DNA of 11,972 bases from the NCBI GenBank assembly GCA_022447885.1, contig JAKUTA010000021.1, positions 1-11,972 of the forward strand. Direction: 5' to 3'. Positions 5,689-11,972 of the stretch are shown here, in pieces. The notes below the pieces were generated by a model. It saw only the letters and a list, made by a program, of their open reading frames with translations, did not search any database and was not told the DNA's origin. Both the position numbers and the translations under genes were made by a program. The stretch's first letter is position 1. Every line of letters begins with the position of its first letter. Origin of the DNA: Candidatus Poseidoniales archaeon. GTDB lineage: Archaea > Thermoplasmatota > Poseidoniia > Poseidoniales > Thalassarchaeaceae.

Positions 5689-6372
5689 ATGCGCAGCGCT
5701 GGTCGTCCGGTCATGCACAGACTGCTCAGCGCCCTGCTGCTGGCAACAATGCTGCTGCTATCCGGTTGCTTGGATGTGAGTGATGGTCAGGACACCCAGA
5801 AATTCAACGGGCTGGACTACAATCCGCCGATCACCGCGCCCGACTTCACGCTCACCAACCAGTACAACACGACGACCACGCTGTCCGACCACTCTGGCAA
5901 GGTGGTGGTGGTGGCGTTCACCTACACGCACTGCCCCGATGTCTGCCTGGACCTCGAGGCCAACCTTCTCACCCTGATGAGCGAACTCGGGTCGGACTAC
6001 GGCACCGAGGTCGAGATCATCTCGATCACCGTGGACCCGGTACGCGACACTCCTGAGCATCTGGCGAACTGGACGAGTGTGCGCGGCTACATCTGGCCGC
6101 ACGTCACCAGCGACAACCACACGCTGCTGGTGGATCTGTGGAACGACTGGGGCGTGGCGGTGTTCAACGAGCACATCAACAGCAATCATTCGGAGGGTGA
6201 TGGGCACGAGAACGACGAGCATGAGGATGATGCCTATGAGGTCGGGCACAGCACCACGATCACCTTCCTCGTCGACCGCAACGGCATGAAGAGAGTCGCA
6301 TGGTCGGGTTCGAGCTGGTCAGTCGACGACCTGCTTGCGGACGTACACGCCCTCATCGACGAGGGTCAATAG
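5689..6372 (+). CDS. SCO1/SenC family copper chaperone, lipoprotein
   Basis: SCO proteins deliver copper to, or reduce the cysteines of, the CuA site in oxidase subunit II, which is encoded upstream here. The 227-residue product has a thioredoxin-like fold signature: C82-P-D-V-C86 after F-T-Y-T-H, V-D-P-V-R-D-T-P-E (115-123), and the third copper ligand H187 in V-G-H-S-T-T. An N-terminal signal ends in the lipobox L-L-S-G-C (C27), predicting a lipid-anchored protein facing outward. A segment rich in His, Asp and Glu (about 164-184) just before H187 is longer than usual and may bind metal. I chose the ATG at 5689; AAAGGAG and GGTGG lie 15-20 bases upstream, farther than ideal. An ATG at 5713 would also keep the signal peptide. 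The frame runs back into the tRNA, but that part is not coding. No promoter was recognised in the 37 bp after the tRNA. Confidence 0.93.
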   Translation: MRSAGRPVMHRLLSALLLATMLLLSGCLDVSDGQDTQKFNGLDYNPPITAPDFTLTNQYNTTTTLSDHSGKVVVVAFTYTHCPDVCLDLEANLLTLMSELGSDYGTEVEIISITVDPVRDTPEHLANWTSVRGYIWPHVTSDNHTLLVDLWNDWGVAVFNEHINSNHSEGDGHENDEHEDDAYEVGHSTTITFLVDRNGMKRVAWSGSSWSVDDLLADVHALIDEGQ

Positions 6373-6414
6373 TTCCACCCAAGGGCACCGCAGCCACCCT
6401 CCATCATACGATTC

Positions 6415-6420
6415 AGGTGG
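6415..6420 (+). promoter_or_regulatory. Ribosome binding site supporting the TTG start at 6431
   Basis: AGGTGG ends 10 bases before TTG at 6431. An in-frame stop (TGA at 6425-6427) excludes any earlier start, so the choice is this TTG or a GTG at 6470, which lacks a well-placed site. An 8-bp hairpin (6425-6443) lies directly downstream. Confidence 0.5.
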
Positions 6421-6424
6421 TCTG

Positions 6425-6443
6425 TGACGCTTGAAAAGCGTCA
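6425..6443 (+). repeat. Perfect hairpin (8-bp stem, 3-base loop) over the start codon of the downstream lipoprotein gene
   Basis: TGACGCTT (6425-6432) and AAGCGTCA (6436-6443) are exact reverse complements around GAA. The proposed TTG start codon (6431-6433) lies at the top of the stem, so in mRNA the hairpin would cover it. It may tune translation or serve as a DNA operator; both are inferences. The alternative is that the true start is the GTG at 6470 and the repeat lies in the leader. Confidence 0.55.
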
Positions 6444-7933
6444 TCAATGCGGGCCCGCCTGCGCGAGGCGTGCCTCAAGGTCTGCGACTGGTCGGAATCC
6501 TGCTGCTGGCAGCGATGCTCTCCGGGTGCCTGACCAATCCGGTGGCGGAGTGGGGACCCGACGGCATCACGGCGAATGTGGACGAGGAGGCGGGCACCGC
6601 TGTGTTCAGTAACAATCTGGGGGATGATTCAGGCGAGGATGTGCTCGTGAACCTCGTCGGGTGTGATACCTCCAACATGATCCCCGAAGTCATCGGGAAC
6701 GTCAGCGGCGGACCGTACAAGCAGAAGGTGCACGTCGACGGCTGGCTGGCGGCGAGCAAGAACTTCCCCGATGGAGCCAATGACGCAGGTGGTGGAGCGG
6801 AGGCGATGAGCGTGGCGGCGGTCGTCGTGAAGTTGACCGAGTTCGAGAATGCTAGCCAGCCTGAGAACGGCCGATTCACCATCAGCAAGTGGAACACCCC
6901 CACCGGGGGCGGTATCGTCGGCGGCATCAAGGCGCGGCCTCCCGGCTACGTGAAAACGGGTGATTTCCCACAATCCGGGTGGTCCATCGTGGGTCTCGTT
7001 CCCGCCAACGAGAACGTGCTCAAGGGATTCGCCGCGCTCGACTGGAACCAGAAGGCGTCGTTCGAGGGCTGGCTGATGGCCGGCAACGATTCTTCTGGCG
7101 TGTGGTATCCATACGGGGTGCGTGCCACGGAGAACGGGGACTGCCGCATCTTCGCCGGCACCCAGAACGGGGGGTTCAGCGGTTGGATGCTGGTCACCTC
7201 GATGACGCTCGGGGAGCATGGCACCATCGATGCGAACAACGCGTATGACCCATACAGCGTGAGTTTCATTGGCGGCTACGGCTACCTGGGCCTGCTGATG
7301 CTCGCCGGAGTGGGAGCGTTCGTGCTCTACGCCGGCTCAACCGGAGCGATTCGCACCGGCGCCAGATGGAGCGCCAAACAGATGCTCTCCGAGGCGCAGA
7401 TGATCGCTGCCAGGGGGATGCGTCGCGAACTGAAGGAGGCCAAGACCACGGTCGAGGAGGCGACCGGCAGCGCGATGGACCTTGAGAAGCCTGATGTTGA
7501 GAAGCGGAAGAAACTGTCCAGACTCGACGCGGGAGCGAGCGTCGAACTCGATGAGTTCGATGTGATGGGTGCCCTCACAAGCCATCGCCGCGACCCGCGC
7601 GCGCTAGGCTCGCGCCAAGGAGGTGGTGTCATCTCCACCGAGGAGGCCGATGAGATGGACGCTGAACTCACCGAGCTGCAGGAGGGTCTCACCGCCCAGC
7701 GAGAGTACGAGATGGAGGCCAAGAAGAGCGGGCGGCGAGGAGTGTTCGTGCCCGAAACGCAGGCATCCGAAGTGCAGGAGGAGGCGGAGCCGGAAAAGGC
7801 GCTCAAGATCCGGCGTAATCGGAAGGTGAAGGAGCCTGAGCCGGAACCGGAACCTGAGCCTGAGCCTGAGAAGCCGAAGCGGAAGGGGCCGTCCGTGGCA
7901 GAGGATGACGACTTCTCCGACTTCTCGCTGTGA
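6431..7933 (+). CDS. Membrane lipoprotein of unknown function with C-terminal charged tail
   Basis: I do not recognise this 500-residue protein. The N-terminus is a lipoprotein signal (hydrophobic 18-30, lipobox L-S-G-C, C33). Residues about 34-280 would be extracytoplasmic and rich in Gly, Asn, Trp and Val, with two cysteines (C78, C238) that could pair. A hydrophobic segment at about 283-302 should cross the membrane. The remaining roughly 195 residues are highly charged, partly coiled-coil-like (312-345, 403-432), and include six Glu-Pro dipeptides in a row (468-479, then E480) before an acidic end. The lipid anchor and the helix together would fix the outer domain at both ends and place the tail in the cytoplasm. 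The TTG start has AGGTGG ten bases upstream. It follows SCO by 58 bp and could relate to the oxidase, but only position suggests this. It ends 8 bp from the convergent kinase gene. Confidence 0.85.
   Translation: MKSVINAGPPARGVPQGLRLVGILLLAAMLSGCLTNPVAEWGPDGITANVDEEAGTAVFSNNLGDDSGEDVLVNLVGCDTSNMIPEVIGNVSGGPYKQKVHVDGWLAASKNFPDGANDAGGGAEAMSVAAVVVKLTEFENASQPENGRFTISKWNTPTGGGIVGGIKARPPGYVKTGDFPQSGWSIVGLVPANENVLKGFAALDWNQKASFEGWLMAGNDSSGVWYPYGVRATENGDCRIFAGTQNGGFSGWMLVTSMTLGEHGTIDANNAYDPYSVSFIGGYGYLGLLMLAGVGAFVLYAGSTGAIRTGARWSAKQMLSEAQMIAARGMRRELKEAKTTVEEATGSAMDLEKPDVEKRKKLSRLDAGASVELDEFDVMGALTSHRRDPRALGSRQGGGVISTEEADEMDAELTELQEGLTAQREYEMEAKKSGRRGVFVPETQASEVQEEAEPEKALKIRRNRKVKEPEPEPEPEPEPEKPKRKGPSVAEDDDFSDFSL
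7832..7870 (+). repeat. Hexanucleotide repeat encoding Glu-Pro dipeptides
   Basis: Six imperfect copies of GAGCCT/GAACCG-type hexamers plus a final GAG encode the EP repeat in the tail of the lipoprotein. Third-codon positions vary between copies (gag/gaa, cct/ccg), so the repeat has been kept at protein level and is not a fresh expansion. Such runs usually form stiff, extended linkers. Confidence 0.85.
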
Positions 7934-7941
7934 GTCATCCA

Positions 7942-8973
7942 TCAGCGGGTGTCCCAAGGGACATCCGGCGAGCCGCGGATCCAGAGTTGCTTCGGGTGGA
8001 ACTCGAGCAACGCGGGGGTCTGCATGCAGGGCTCGCCATCGGCCTGCACGATCAGCGAGGGGGTGTGCGAGGCATCGGTGGCGTTGCCGTCAGCATCGAC
8101 AGCGCGGATCTCCAGCCGCTTGCAGGGCCTGAGCTCGATGCCCCACTTGCCCACATGCTTGCCCTTCTTGAGCGGACCCATCAGGTTGAGCATCTGGAAC
8201 TTGCTCAGACCCCATGCCGTGCACAGGTGGCCGTGGTCGACGATCGGGGAGGCGTTCGGAGCGACCTTGTAACCGCCACCGAACATCTCTGACATCGAGA
8301 AGCAGAGCATCGACAGATCGACGACTTCTCCCTCTTCCTCGTTCACCTTGACCCACGCCTTCTTCTTCTTCCACGGGAAGATCTCCGTCATGCCGAGATA
8401 GGTGTATTTGATGGATCCACGAATCCACTTCCCGCGAGTGAGTTTCGCCCGCGCGGTGGCAGATGTGACGCCACAGTCGGACTCCAAGAACACCCAGCGC
8501 ACCACCCTTCCCTCGATGTCCGCTGGCCCATCCCACTCAGGGTTGCTCTGTGGTTCGGGGTAGCTTCCCTCGCGTGCCGCCGGCACTCCCTGCAGGCGCA
8601 GCGCTCCGACATGCCGGTCGATTCCTGAAGTCAGGATGGAGACGACCCCGTCCACTCCCTTCATCGGGTAGCCGTGCGCCCGCGCCACGTCGTTGCCCGT
8701 CCCGCCGGGTATGATGCCGAGTGGAATCCTGCTGCCGCGCATTCCCGATGCCACCTCGTGCACCGTTCCGTCGCCGCCGCAGGCGACGATCATCTCCAGA
8801 TCGTCTCGTTCCTTGAGGCCGAACGCGATCTCGCTGGCGTGGCCGATGCGCTCCGTATGGTGCACCTCGGCATCGAATCCCGCTGCTTCGATGGCTGGTT
8901 CCGCCTTGCGCCAGCGCTTGAGCGAGGTGCCGTCGCGGCCGGCCGGATTCACGATGCAGGCTATGCGCGGCAT
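7942..8973 (-). CDS. Diacylglycerol kinase catalytic-domain lipid kinase (YegS/DagK/LCB5 family)
   Basis: The 343-residue protein belongs to the lipid kinase family that phosphorylates a lipid hydroxyl using ATP; the archaeal substrate is not known. It starts with the usual strand I-A-C-I-V-N-P-A-G (4-12). The nucleotide-binding motif G-G-D-G-T is at 66-70 and P-G-G-T-G-N-D at 89-95. In the C-terminal beta domain, G-G-G-Y-K-V-A-P-N-A-S-P-I-V-D-H-G (232-248) and Q-A-D-G-E-P (310-315) match family motifs. No signal or membrane helix is present. I chose the ATG at 8973 because it begins the fold, but it lacks a ribosome binding site: the upstream sequence is pyrimidine-rich. A GTG at 8997, with AAGG a few bases upstream, would add eight residues and is a real alternative; a leaderless transcript is another. 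It diverges from ribD across 113 bp that hold a 14-bp palindrome. Confidence 0.93.
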   Translation of the reverse strand: MPRIACIVNPAGRDGTSLKRWRKAEPAIEAAGFDAEVHHTERIGHASEIAFGLKERDDLEMIVACGGDGTVHEVASGMRGSRIPLGIIPGGTGNDVARAHGYPMKGVDGVVSILTSGIDRHVGALRLQGVPAAREGSYPEPQSNPEWDGPADIEGRVVRWVFLESDCGVTSATARAKLTRGKWIRGSIKYTYLGMTEIFPWKKKKAWVKVNEEEGEVVDLSMLCFSMSEMFGGGYKVAPNASPIVDHGHLCTAWGLSKFQMLNLMGPLKKGKHVGKWGIELRPCKRLEIRAVDADGNATDASHTPSLIVQADGEPCMQTPALLEFHPKQLWIRGSPDVPWDTR

Positions 8974-9023
8974 GGAGGGTGAGAGGTAGGTCTGCACATC
9001 AGCCTTCGGCAGGATGGAGGCGG

Positions 9024-9037
9024 GCACCTGCAGGTGC
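9024..9037. repeat. Perfect 14-bp palindrome between lipid kinase and ribD
   Basis: GCACCTGCAGGTGC is fully self-complementary with no spacer. It lies in the 113-bp divergent region, 50 bp before the ribD start and 50 bp before the kinase start, so a dimeric regulator bound there could affect both genes. No clear TATA box was recognised beside it. The operator role is inferred from position only. Confidence 0.5.
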
Positions 9038-9086
9038 GAACCGACAAAGAGGGGGGGACGCTCGCGCGGGCGGGCGTGGGGCTGCG

Positions 9087-10193
9087 ATGGGCGAGTGGAG
9101 CGAGCTCGACATCCGCTGCATGCGCCTCGCGCTCGAGCAGGCGGAGAAGGGCTGCGGCAAGGTCTCGCCGAACCCACCGGTCGGGTGCGTGCTGGCGAGT
9201 GGCGCTGAGATCGTCGCTTCCGGGTGGCATGACCATCTGGGCGGGCTGCACGCGGAGCAGGCGGCCATCGCCGACGCCGAGGAGCGCGGTCTGGCCACGC
9301 ACGGAAGCGTCGCTTACGTCACGCTCGAGCCGTGCAACCACCACGGAAGGACACCCCCGTGCACCGAGGCCCTGCTGTGGGCGGGCGTGCGCGAGGTGGT
9401 GCTCGCCGCCGCCGACCCGAACCCCACCGTGCGCGGAGGAGGGGCTGAGTTCCTGCGTGAAGCGGGTATCACCGTCCGCTCGGGACTGCTGGAAGAGGAG
9501 GCGCGCCGGCAGATGGCTCCGTTCATGCACTGGTGCGAGCAGCGTCGTCCGCTGGTGACGTTGAAGGCGGCCATCGACGCTGATGGAGTGGTCGATGCTG
9601 AGAACGAGGCGGCGGGGCGGTTCACCAGCGAGGCTAGCCTGAGGCGTGTGCACGAACTGCGACGAGAGTCGGATGCGGTGCTCGTCGGGGTGAACACGGT
9701 GATTCGAGACGACCCGGAACTCACTGTGCGGCTGGTGCCACTCGCAGCAGGACGGCAACCGCTGCGAATCGTGCTCGACCACACCCTCAGGACACCACCC
9801 GCATCCCGATTGGTCAGCGACGGGCAGGCGACCCTGATCCTGCACTCCGACGGGGACGAACAGCGGGCCGCCGCGCTCGCCTCAGATTCAGTCGAGGTGC
9901 TGCACATGCCGCCGCTGCAGCCGACCGAGCCGCCGGGTGTCGAACTCGACCAGCTGCTCGACCTGCTCGGAGATCGCGGGCTGCAGCGGCTGCTCATCGA
10001 AGGCGGGCCGGATGTATGGAGCCGGTTCCTGGGCGCGGGGCTCGTCGACGAGGCGTTCATCATCCGCAGCGCTGCGAGCATCGGCCCCGGACCCGCGGCC
10101 GGCATCGATGCGGCAGTGCTCACCTCAGCAGGTTTGCAGTGCGCCTCCAACGATTCACCGATGGACGACGTGATCGAGCACTGGCTCCGCTGA
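9087..10193 (+). CDS. ribD: Bifunctional riboflavin biosynthesis protein RibD (pyrimidine deaminase / reductase)
   Basis: The 368-residue protein should deaminate 2,5-diamino-6-ribosylamino-4(3H)-pyrimidinone 5'-phosphate and then reduce the ribosyl group with NADPH. The deaminase domain (about 1-145) shows the zinc site H55-A-E57 and P-C83-N-H-H-G-R-T-P-P-C92. The reductase domain (about 155-368) shows V-T-L-K-A-A-I-D-A-D-G (157-167), V-G-V-N-T-V-x-x-D-D-P-x-L-T-V-R (200-215) and L-I-E-G-G-P (303-308). Length matches bacterial RibD. I chose the ATG at 9087, eight residues before the domain begins; the frame is open farther upstream, but that sequence is unlike RibD. The ribosome binding site is weak (GTGGGG). 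The fused form is typical of bacteria, whereas many archaea carry only a separate reductase. No other rib gene is in the window. It ends 3 bp from the convergent YkgJ-like gene. Confidence 0.95.
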   Translation: MGEWSELDIRCMRLALEQAEKGCGKVSPNPPVGCVLASGAEIVASGWHDHLGGLHAEQAAIADAEERGLATHGSVAYVTLEPCNHHGRTPPCTEALLWAGVREVVLAAADPNPTVRGGGAEFLREAGITVRSGLLEEEARRQMAPFMHWCEQRRPLVTLKAAIDADGVVDAENEAAGRFTSEASLRRVHELRRESDAVLVGVNTVIRDDPELTVRLVPLAAGRQPLRIVLDHTLRTPPASRLVSDGQATLILHSDGDEQRAAALASDSVEVLHMPPLQPTEPPGVELDQLLDLLGDRGLQRLLIEGGPDVWSRFLGAGLVDEAFIIRSAASIGPGPAAGIDAAVLTSAGLQCASNDSPMDDVIEHWLR

Positions 10194-10196
10194 CGC

Positions 10197-10628
10197 TCAC
10201 CCATCCTGTCGAGAGCGAGCCTCGGCGTGAACGGTGTCATCGAGCACCACCAGCCGACGCCTGATCCCCAACGGGGGAGTAGGGAACTCGTCGCGGTGCG
10301 GACAGAGTTCGTCGAGGAACGGCTGGTCGAGCTGGTCGAGCACCAACGGGTAGATGCGACACCCTTCGGGGCGTTCCTCCCACACCCGGCACGTTCCGGG
10401 TGCGTCCGCATCCGCGGAATCGGTGTCGAGGAAGACACAGGCACGCGTGGCGGGGTCGTTCTGCAGACGCACACTGCCGTCCGGCAGGACGATGGAGAAC
10501 GACTCACGCTGCTCCCCGAGCGCCTCCAGCCGCGCGATGTCCGTCTCGGCCAGCGGCATCTCCGTCTCACGGCAGCAGCGACTGCAACCACGTTCGAGGC
10601 AGGGTGTCGGCTCCCACTCGATGGACAC
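10197..10628 (-). CDS. YkgJ-family cysteine cluster protein (putative zinc or iron chelator)
   Basis: The 143-residue protein has the cysteine pattern of the YkgJ-type 'zinc- or iron-chelating' family: C10, C15, C18 and C19 (C-x4-C-x2-C-C) near the N-terminus, C64 (A-C-V-F), C80, then R-P-E-G-C90-R-I-Y-P and L-C109-P-H. Eight cysteines probably bind a metal or an iron-sulfur cluster; the biological role is not established. The start is GTG at 10628, supported by GAGGGGG eight bases upstream and by the cysteine motif beginning ten residues in. There is no signal peptide, so it should be cytoplasmic. It converges with ribD and diverges from the tRNA-Arg gene 74 bp away. Confidence 0.9.
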   Translation of the reverse strand: MSIEWEPTPCLERGCSRCCRETEMPLAETDIARLEALGEQRESFSIVLPDGSVRLQNDPATRACVFLDTDSADADAPGTCRVWEERPEGCRIYPLVLDQLDQPFLDELCPHRDEFPTPPLGIRRRLVVLDDTVHAEARSRQDG

Positions 10629-10636
10629 CTCGCGAA

Positions 10637-10643
10637 CCCCCTC
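10637..10643 (-). promoter_or_regulatory. Ribosome binding site fixing the GTG start of the YkgJ-like gene
   Basis: On the minus strand GAGGGGG ends eight bases before the GTG at 10628-10626. No ATG lies nearby upstream in frame, so this site supports the GTG start. Confidence 0.6.
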
Positions 10644-10702
10644 TTGGACTCCCTGCCGGCATCCATCGGCTTCAAACCATGCGCGCCGGTCGCCGCTGCA
10701 TC

Positions 10703-10776
10703 GGGCGATTAGGGTAGCTAGGATATCCTGACGGGCTTCGGACCCGTCGACGCGGGTTCGAATCCTGCATCGCCCA
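10703..10776 (+). tRNA. tRNA-Arg (anticodon UCG)
   Basis: The acceptor arms GGGCGAT (10703-10709) and ATCGCCC (10769-10775) pair fully, with discriminator A10776. The anticodon stem ACGGG/CCCGT encloses CTTCGGA, giving anticodon TCG at 10738-10740 and reading CGA codons. The T stem GCGGG/CCTGC has the standard TTCGAAT loop. The D arm AGGGT...ATCCT with a GG in the loop pairs well, and the variable loop has four bases. No intron and no encoded CCA are present. The sequence TTCAAAC about 27-32 bases upstream could serve as a weak TATA box. Its 3' end lies two bases from the stop of the convergent TrmG10 gene. Confidence 0.95.
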
Positions 10777-10778
10777 CA

Positions 10779-11960
10779 TCAACGACGGCGTTCACACACG
10801 ACGAGCAGGCGTGAGAGCGAGCCGTGGACACTGATCGGAACTGTTGTGAGCACGGTCCAGCCGCAACTCTCGATCAACTCCCTCATCTCAGCCCACGGAG
10901 TCCCGTAGGTGTGCAACCCATCCATATCCACGACCTTGCCAGCGCGCATGGCGGCCACATGCTCTGCCGGCCACGGAAGCAGGGTGACCAGGCGGGCGTC
11001 ATCGGTGGCGTTCTCGAAGCAGCGGGCGAGCGCCCCGAGGAGCAACTCCCGTCCGTCCTCGGACTGCCACGAGTTGCGCCCATAGGGAGGGTCGAAGGCG
11101 AACGCGCGCACCGGTTCGTCCAGCACGAAACTGAGCGCGTCACCACTCTTCACCCCGACAGCCGACAGGGTATCCCCCTGTGCGAGCAACCATTCGAGAT
11201 TCCTCTCTGTTCCGCTCACCATCTCCTCATCGAGATCGGAGCCGATGGCGCCGATTCCGAGCAGGGCCGCTTCGATGAGCACTCCGCCGGTTCCACAGAA
11301 CGGGTCGACCAGCATGAGGCGACGGTCGGGGGGATGCGGATGGGCGAGGTTGACCATCGCTCGGGCGATGCGCGGATCGAGGCTGACCGGCTTGAAGAAC
11401 GGGCGCATCGGGCCGGTGCGCTCCTGCCACGGGGGTGAACTGCGGGCGGAGGGCCCGGCAAGCCCCCACAGGATGTGCGGTTCACGAGGCAACGGTTCCA
11501 GTTCGGGGTTCTGGGCCTCCTCGTCACCGACGCAGACGACCACAAGTTCGTGGTCCGGTGCCTGCATGTCGAACGCCCAACCGAGTTCAGCGAGTCGCGC
11601 TCCCAACCCGAGTTTCAGGACGGAATGGCTGATGCCCTCCACGCCGCCATCGATGCTCTCGACGCGCACGGCGATGCTCGGCACCCCGTCATCGGATTCG
11701 GGAGGACCAGGCACAGGTTCTGCCAGGATGCACTCGAGAAGGGCCTCGGTGTCCATCGGTGCGACTCGTTGACCGCCGAGCAACCAGCGAGTGATGGAAC
11801 TGCATCGAGCCACCATTTCGGCATCCAGATCATCCGAGTCAACGCGCATCACCCGCGGATGCGCGACCTCGGACTCGACCCCGGCGGCCTCCAGCAAGTT
11901 CTGGACCTCCAGACGGTGCAGTGCCGGATGCCAGCCACCGACGATGATGCGCGCTTGCAT
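10779..11960 (-). CDS. Archaeal-type tRNA (guanine(10)-N2)-methyltransferase (TrmG10 family)
   Basis: TrmG10 methylates N2 of guanosine 10 in tRNA using S-adenosylmethionine. The 393-residue protein has an N-terminal region consistent with a THUMP-type RNA-binding module (about 1-150) and a C-terminal Rossmann methyltransferase. Visible motifs are R-P-F-F-K-P-V-S-L-D-P-R-I-A-R-A-M-V-N-L-A (186-206), the SAM-binding D-P-F-C-G-T-G-G (219-226), the acidic G-S-D-L-D-E (240-245) and the catalytic D-P-P-Y-G-R (290-295), as expected for N2-guanosine methyltransferases. I chose the ATG at 11960 because GAGGTGA (11972-11966) lies five bases upstream; a GTG at 11969 lies inside that site. The family is found in archaea and eukaryotes (Trm11), which is the strongest lineage marker in this window. 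The whole gene is inside, but its promoter lies outside the right edge. Confidence 0.95.
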   Translation of the reverse strand: MQARIIVGGWHPALHRLEVQNLLEAAGVESEVAHPRVMRVDSDDLDAEMVARCSSITRWLLGGQRVAPMDTEALLECILAEPVPGPPESDDGVPSIAVRVESIDGGVEGISHSVLKLGLGARLAELGWAFDMQAPDHELVVVCVGDEEAQNPELEPLPREPHILWGLAGPSARSSPPWQERTGPMRPFFKPVSLDPRIARAMVNLAHPHPPDRRLMLVDPFCGTGGVLIEAALLGIGAIGSDLDEEMVSGTERNLEWLLAQGDTLSAVGVKSGDALSFVLDEPVRAFAFDPPYGRNSWQSEDGRELLLGALARCFENATDDARLVTLLPWPAEHVAAMRAGKVVDMDGLHTYGTPWAEMRELIESCGWTVLTTVPISVHGSLSRLLVVCERRR

Positions 11961-11965
11961 GCCTT

Positions 11966-11972
11966 TCACCTC
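11966..11972 (-). promoter_or_regulatory. Ribosome binding site of the TrmG10 gene
   Basis: GAGGTGA on the minus strand ends five bases before the ATG at 11960, which favours that start over the GTG at 11969 that forms part of the site itself. Confidence 0.65.

Noticed and set aside
874..7951. The 12-mer CATCAGCGGGTG occurs twice (874-885 and 7940-7951), with a shorter form near 433
   Set aside because: Only two exact copies in unrelated contexts, one overlapping the stop of the lipid kinase gene. Too little to call a repeat family.
9314..10675. A minus-strand open frame of about 450 codons opposite ribD and across the YkgJ-like gene
   Set aside because: Serine/arginine-rich composition without motifs. 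It conflicts with ribD and with the better supported cysteine-cluster frame.
1..11972. CRISPR arrays, insertion sequences, integrases or prophage genes
   Set aside because: No regularly spaced repeats, transposase or integrase motifs, or terminal inverted repeats were seen. The region looks like stable chromosomal sequence.

Overview
The window is GC-rich and almost fully coding. It most likely comes from an archaeon, and its gene content suggests a marine Thermoplasmatota lineage such as the Marine Group II relatives (Poseidoniales). The lineage is inferred. The evidence for an archaeon is a TrmG10-type tRNA guanosine-10 methyltransferase with an N-terminal THUMP-like region, tRNA genes without an encoded CCA, and a TATA-like element at the expected distance before the cytochrome oxidase genes. 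Some genes look bacterial in type (fused RibD, SCO, the CoxB-A-C-D order), which is common in aerobic marine archaea.

Layout. Positions 1-831 hold three minus-strand genes in series: a stand-alone CheY-like receiver, a DUF167/YggU protein, and the first 28 codons of an unidentified gene that runs off the left edge. A divergent region (832-1022) with a perfect 8-3-8 inverted repeat and a TATA-like box precedes the central plus-strand cluster for a haem-copper terminal oxidase: subunit II (CuA), subunit I, subunit III and subunit IV (1023-5518). The genes are spaced 6 to 18 bp apart or overlap by 4 bp, so they look like one operon. A tRNA-Ser(UGA) gene follows, then a SCO-family copper chaperone lipoprotein (5689-6372), which would serve the CuA site of subunit II. 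Next is a 500-residue lipoprotein of unknown function with an extra membrane segment and a long charged tail (6431-7933).

The right part alternates strands: a diacylglycerol-kinase-family lipid kinase (minus), bifunctional RibD of riboflavin synthesis (plus, divergent from the kinase), a YkgJ-type cysteine cluster protein (minus), tRNA-Arg(UCG) (plus) and TrmG10 (minus, start near the right edge). No intergenic stretch exceeds 200 bases.

The most unusual item is subunit I. All catalytic oxidase residues are present, but the protein carries about 180 extra N-terminal residues: a signal or anchor segment, an extracytoplasmic domain resembling the Reeler / 'choice-of-anchor V' family with a C-R-C-H motif, and an additional transmembrane helix that would restore the normal cytoplasmic start of the oxidase core. 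Subunit II also has an enlarged, charged cytoplasmic hairpin. Several perfect inverted repeats lie in the short intergenic regions, one of them folding over a TTG start codon.
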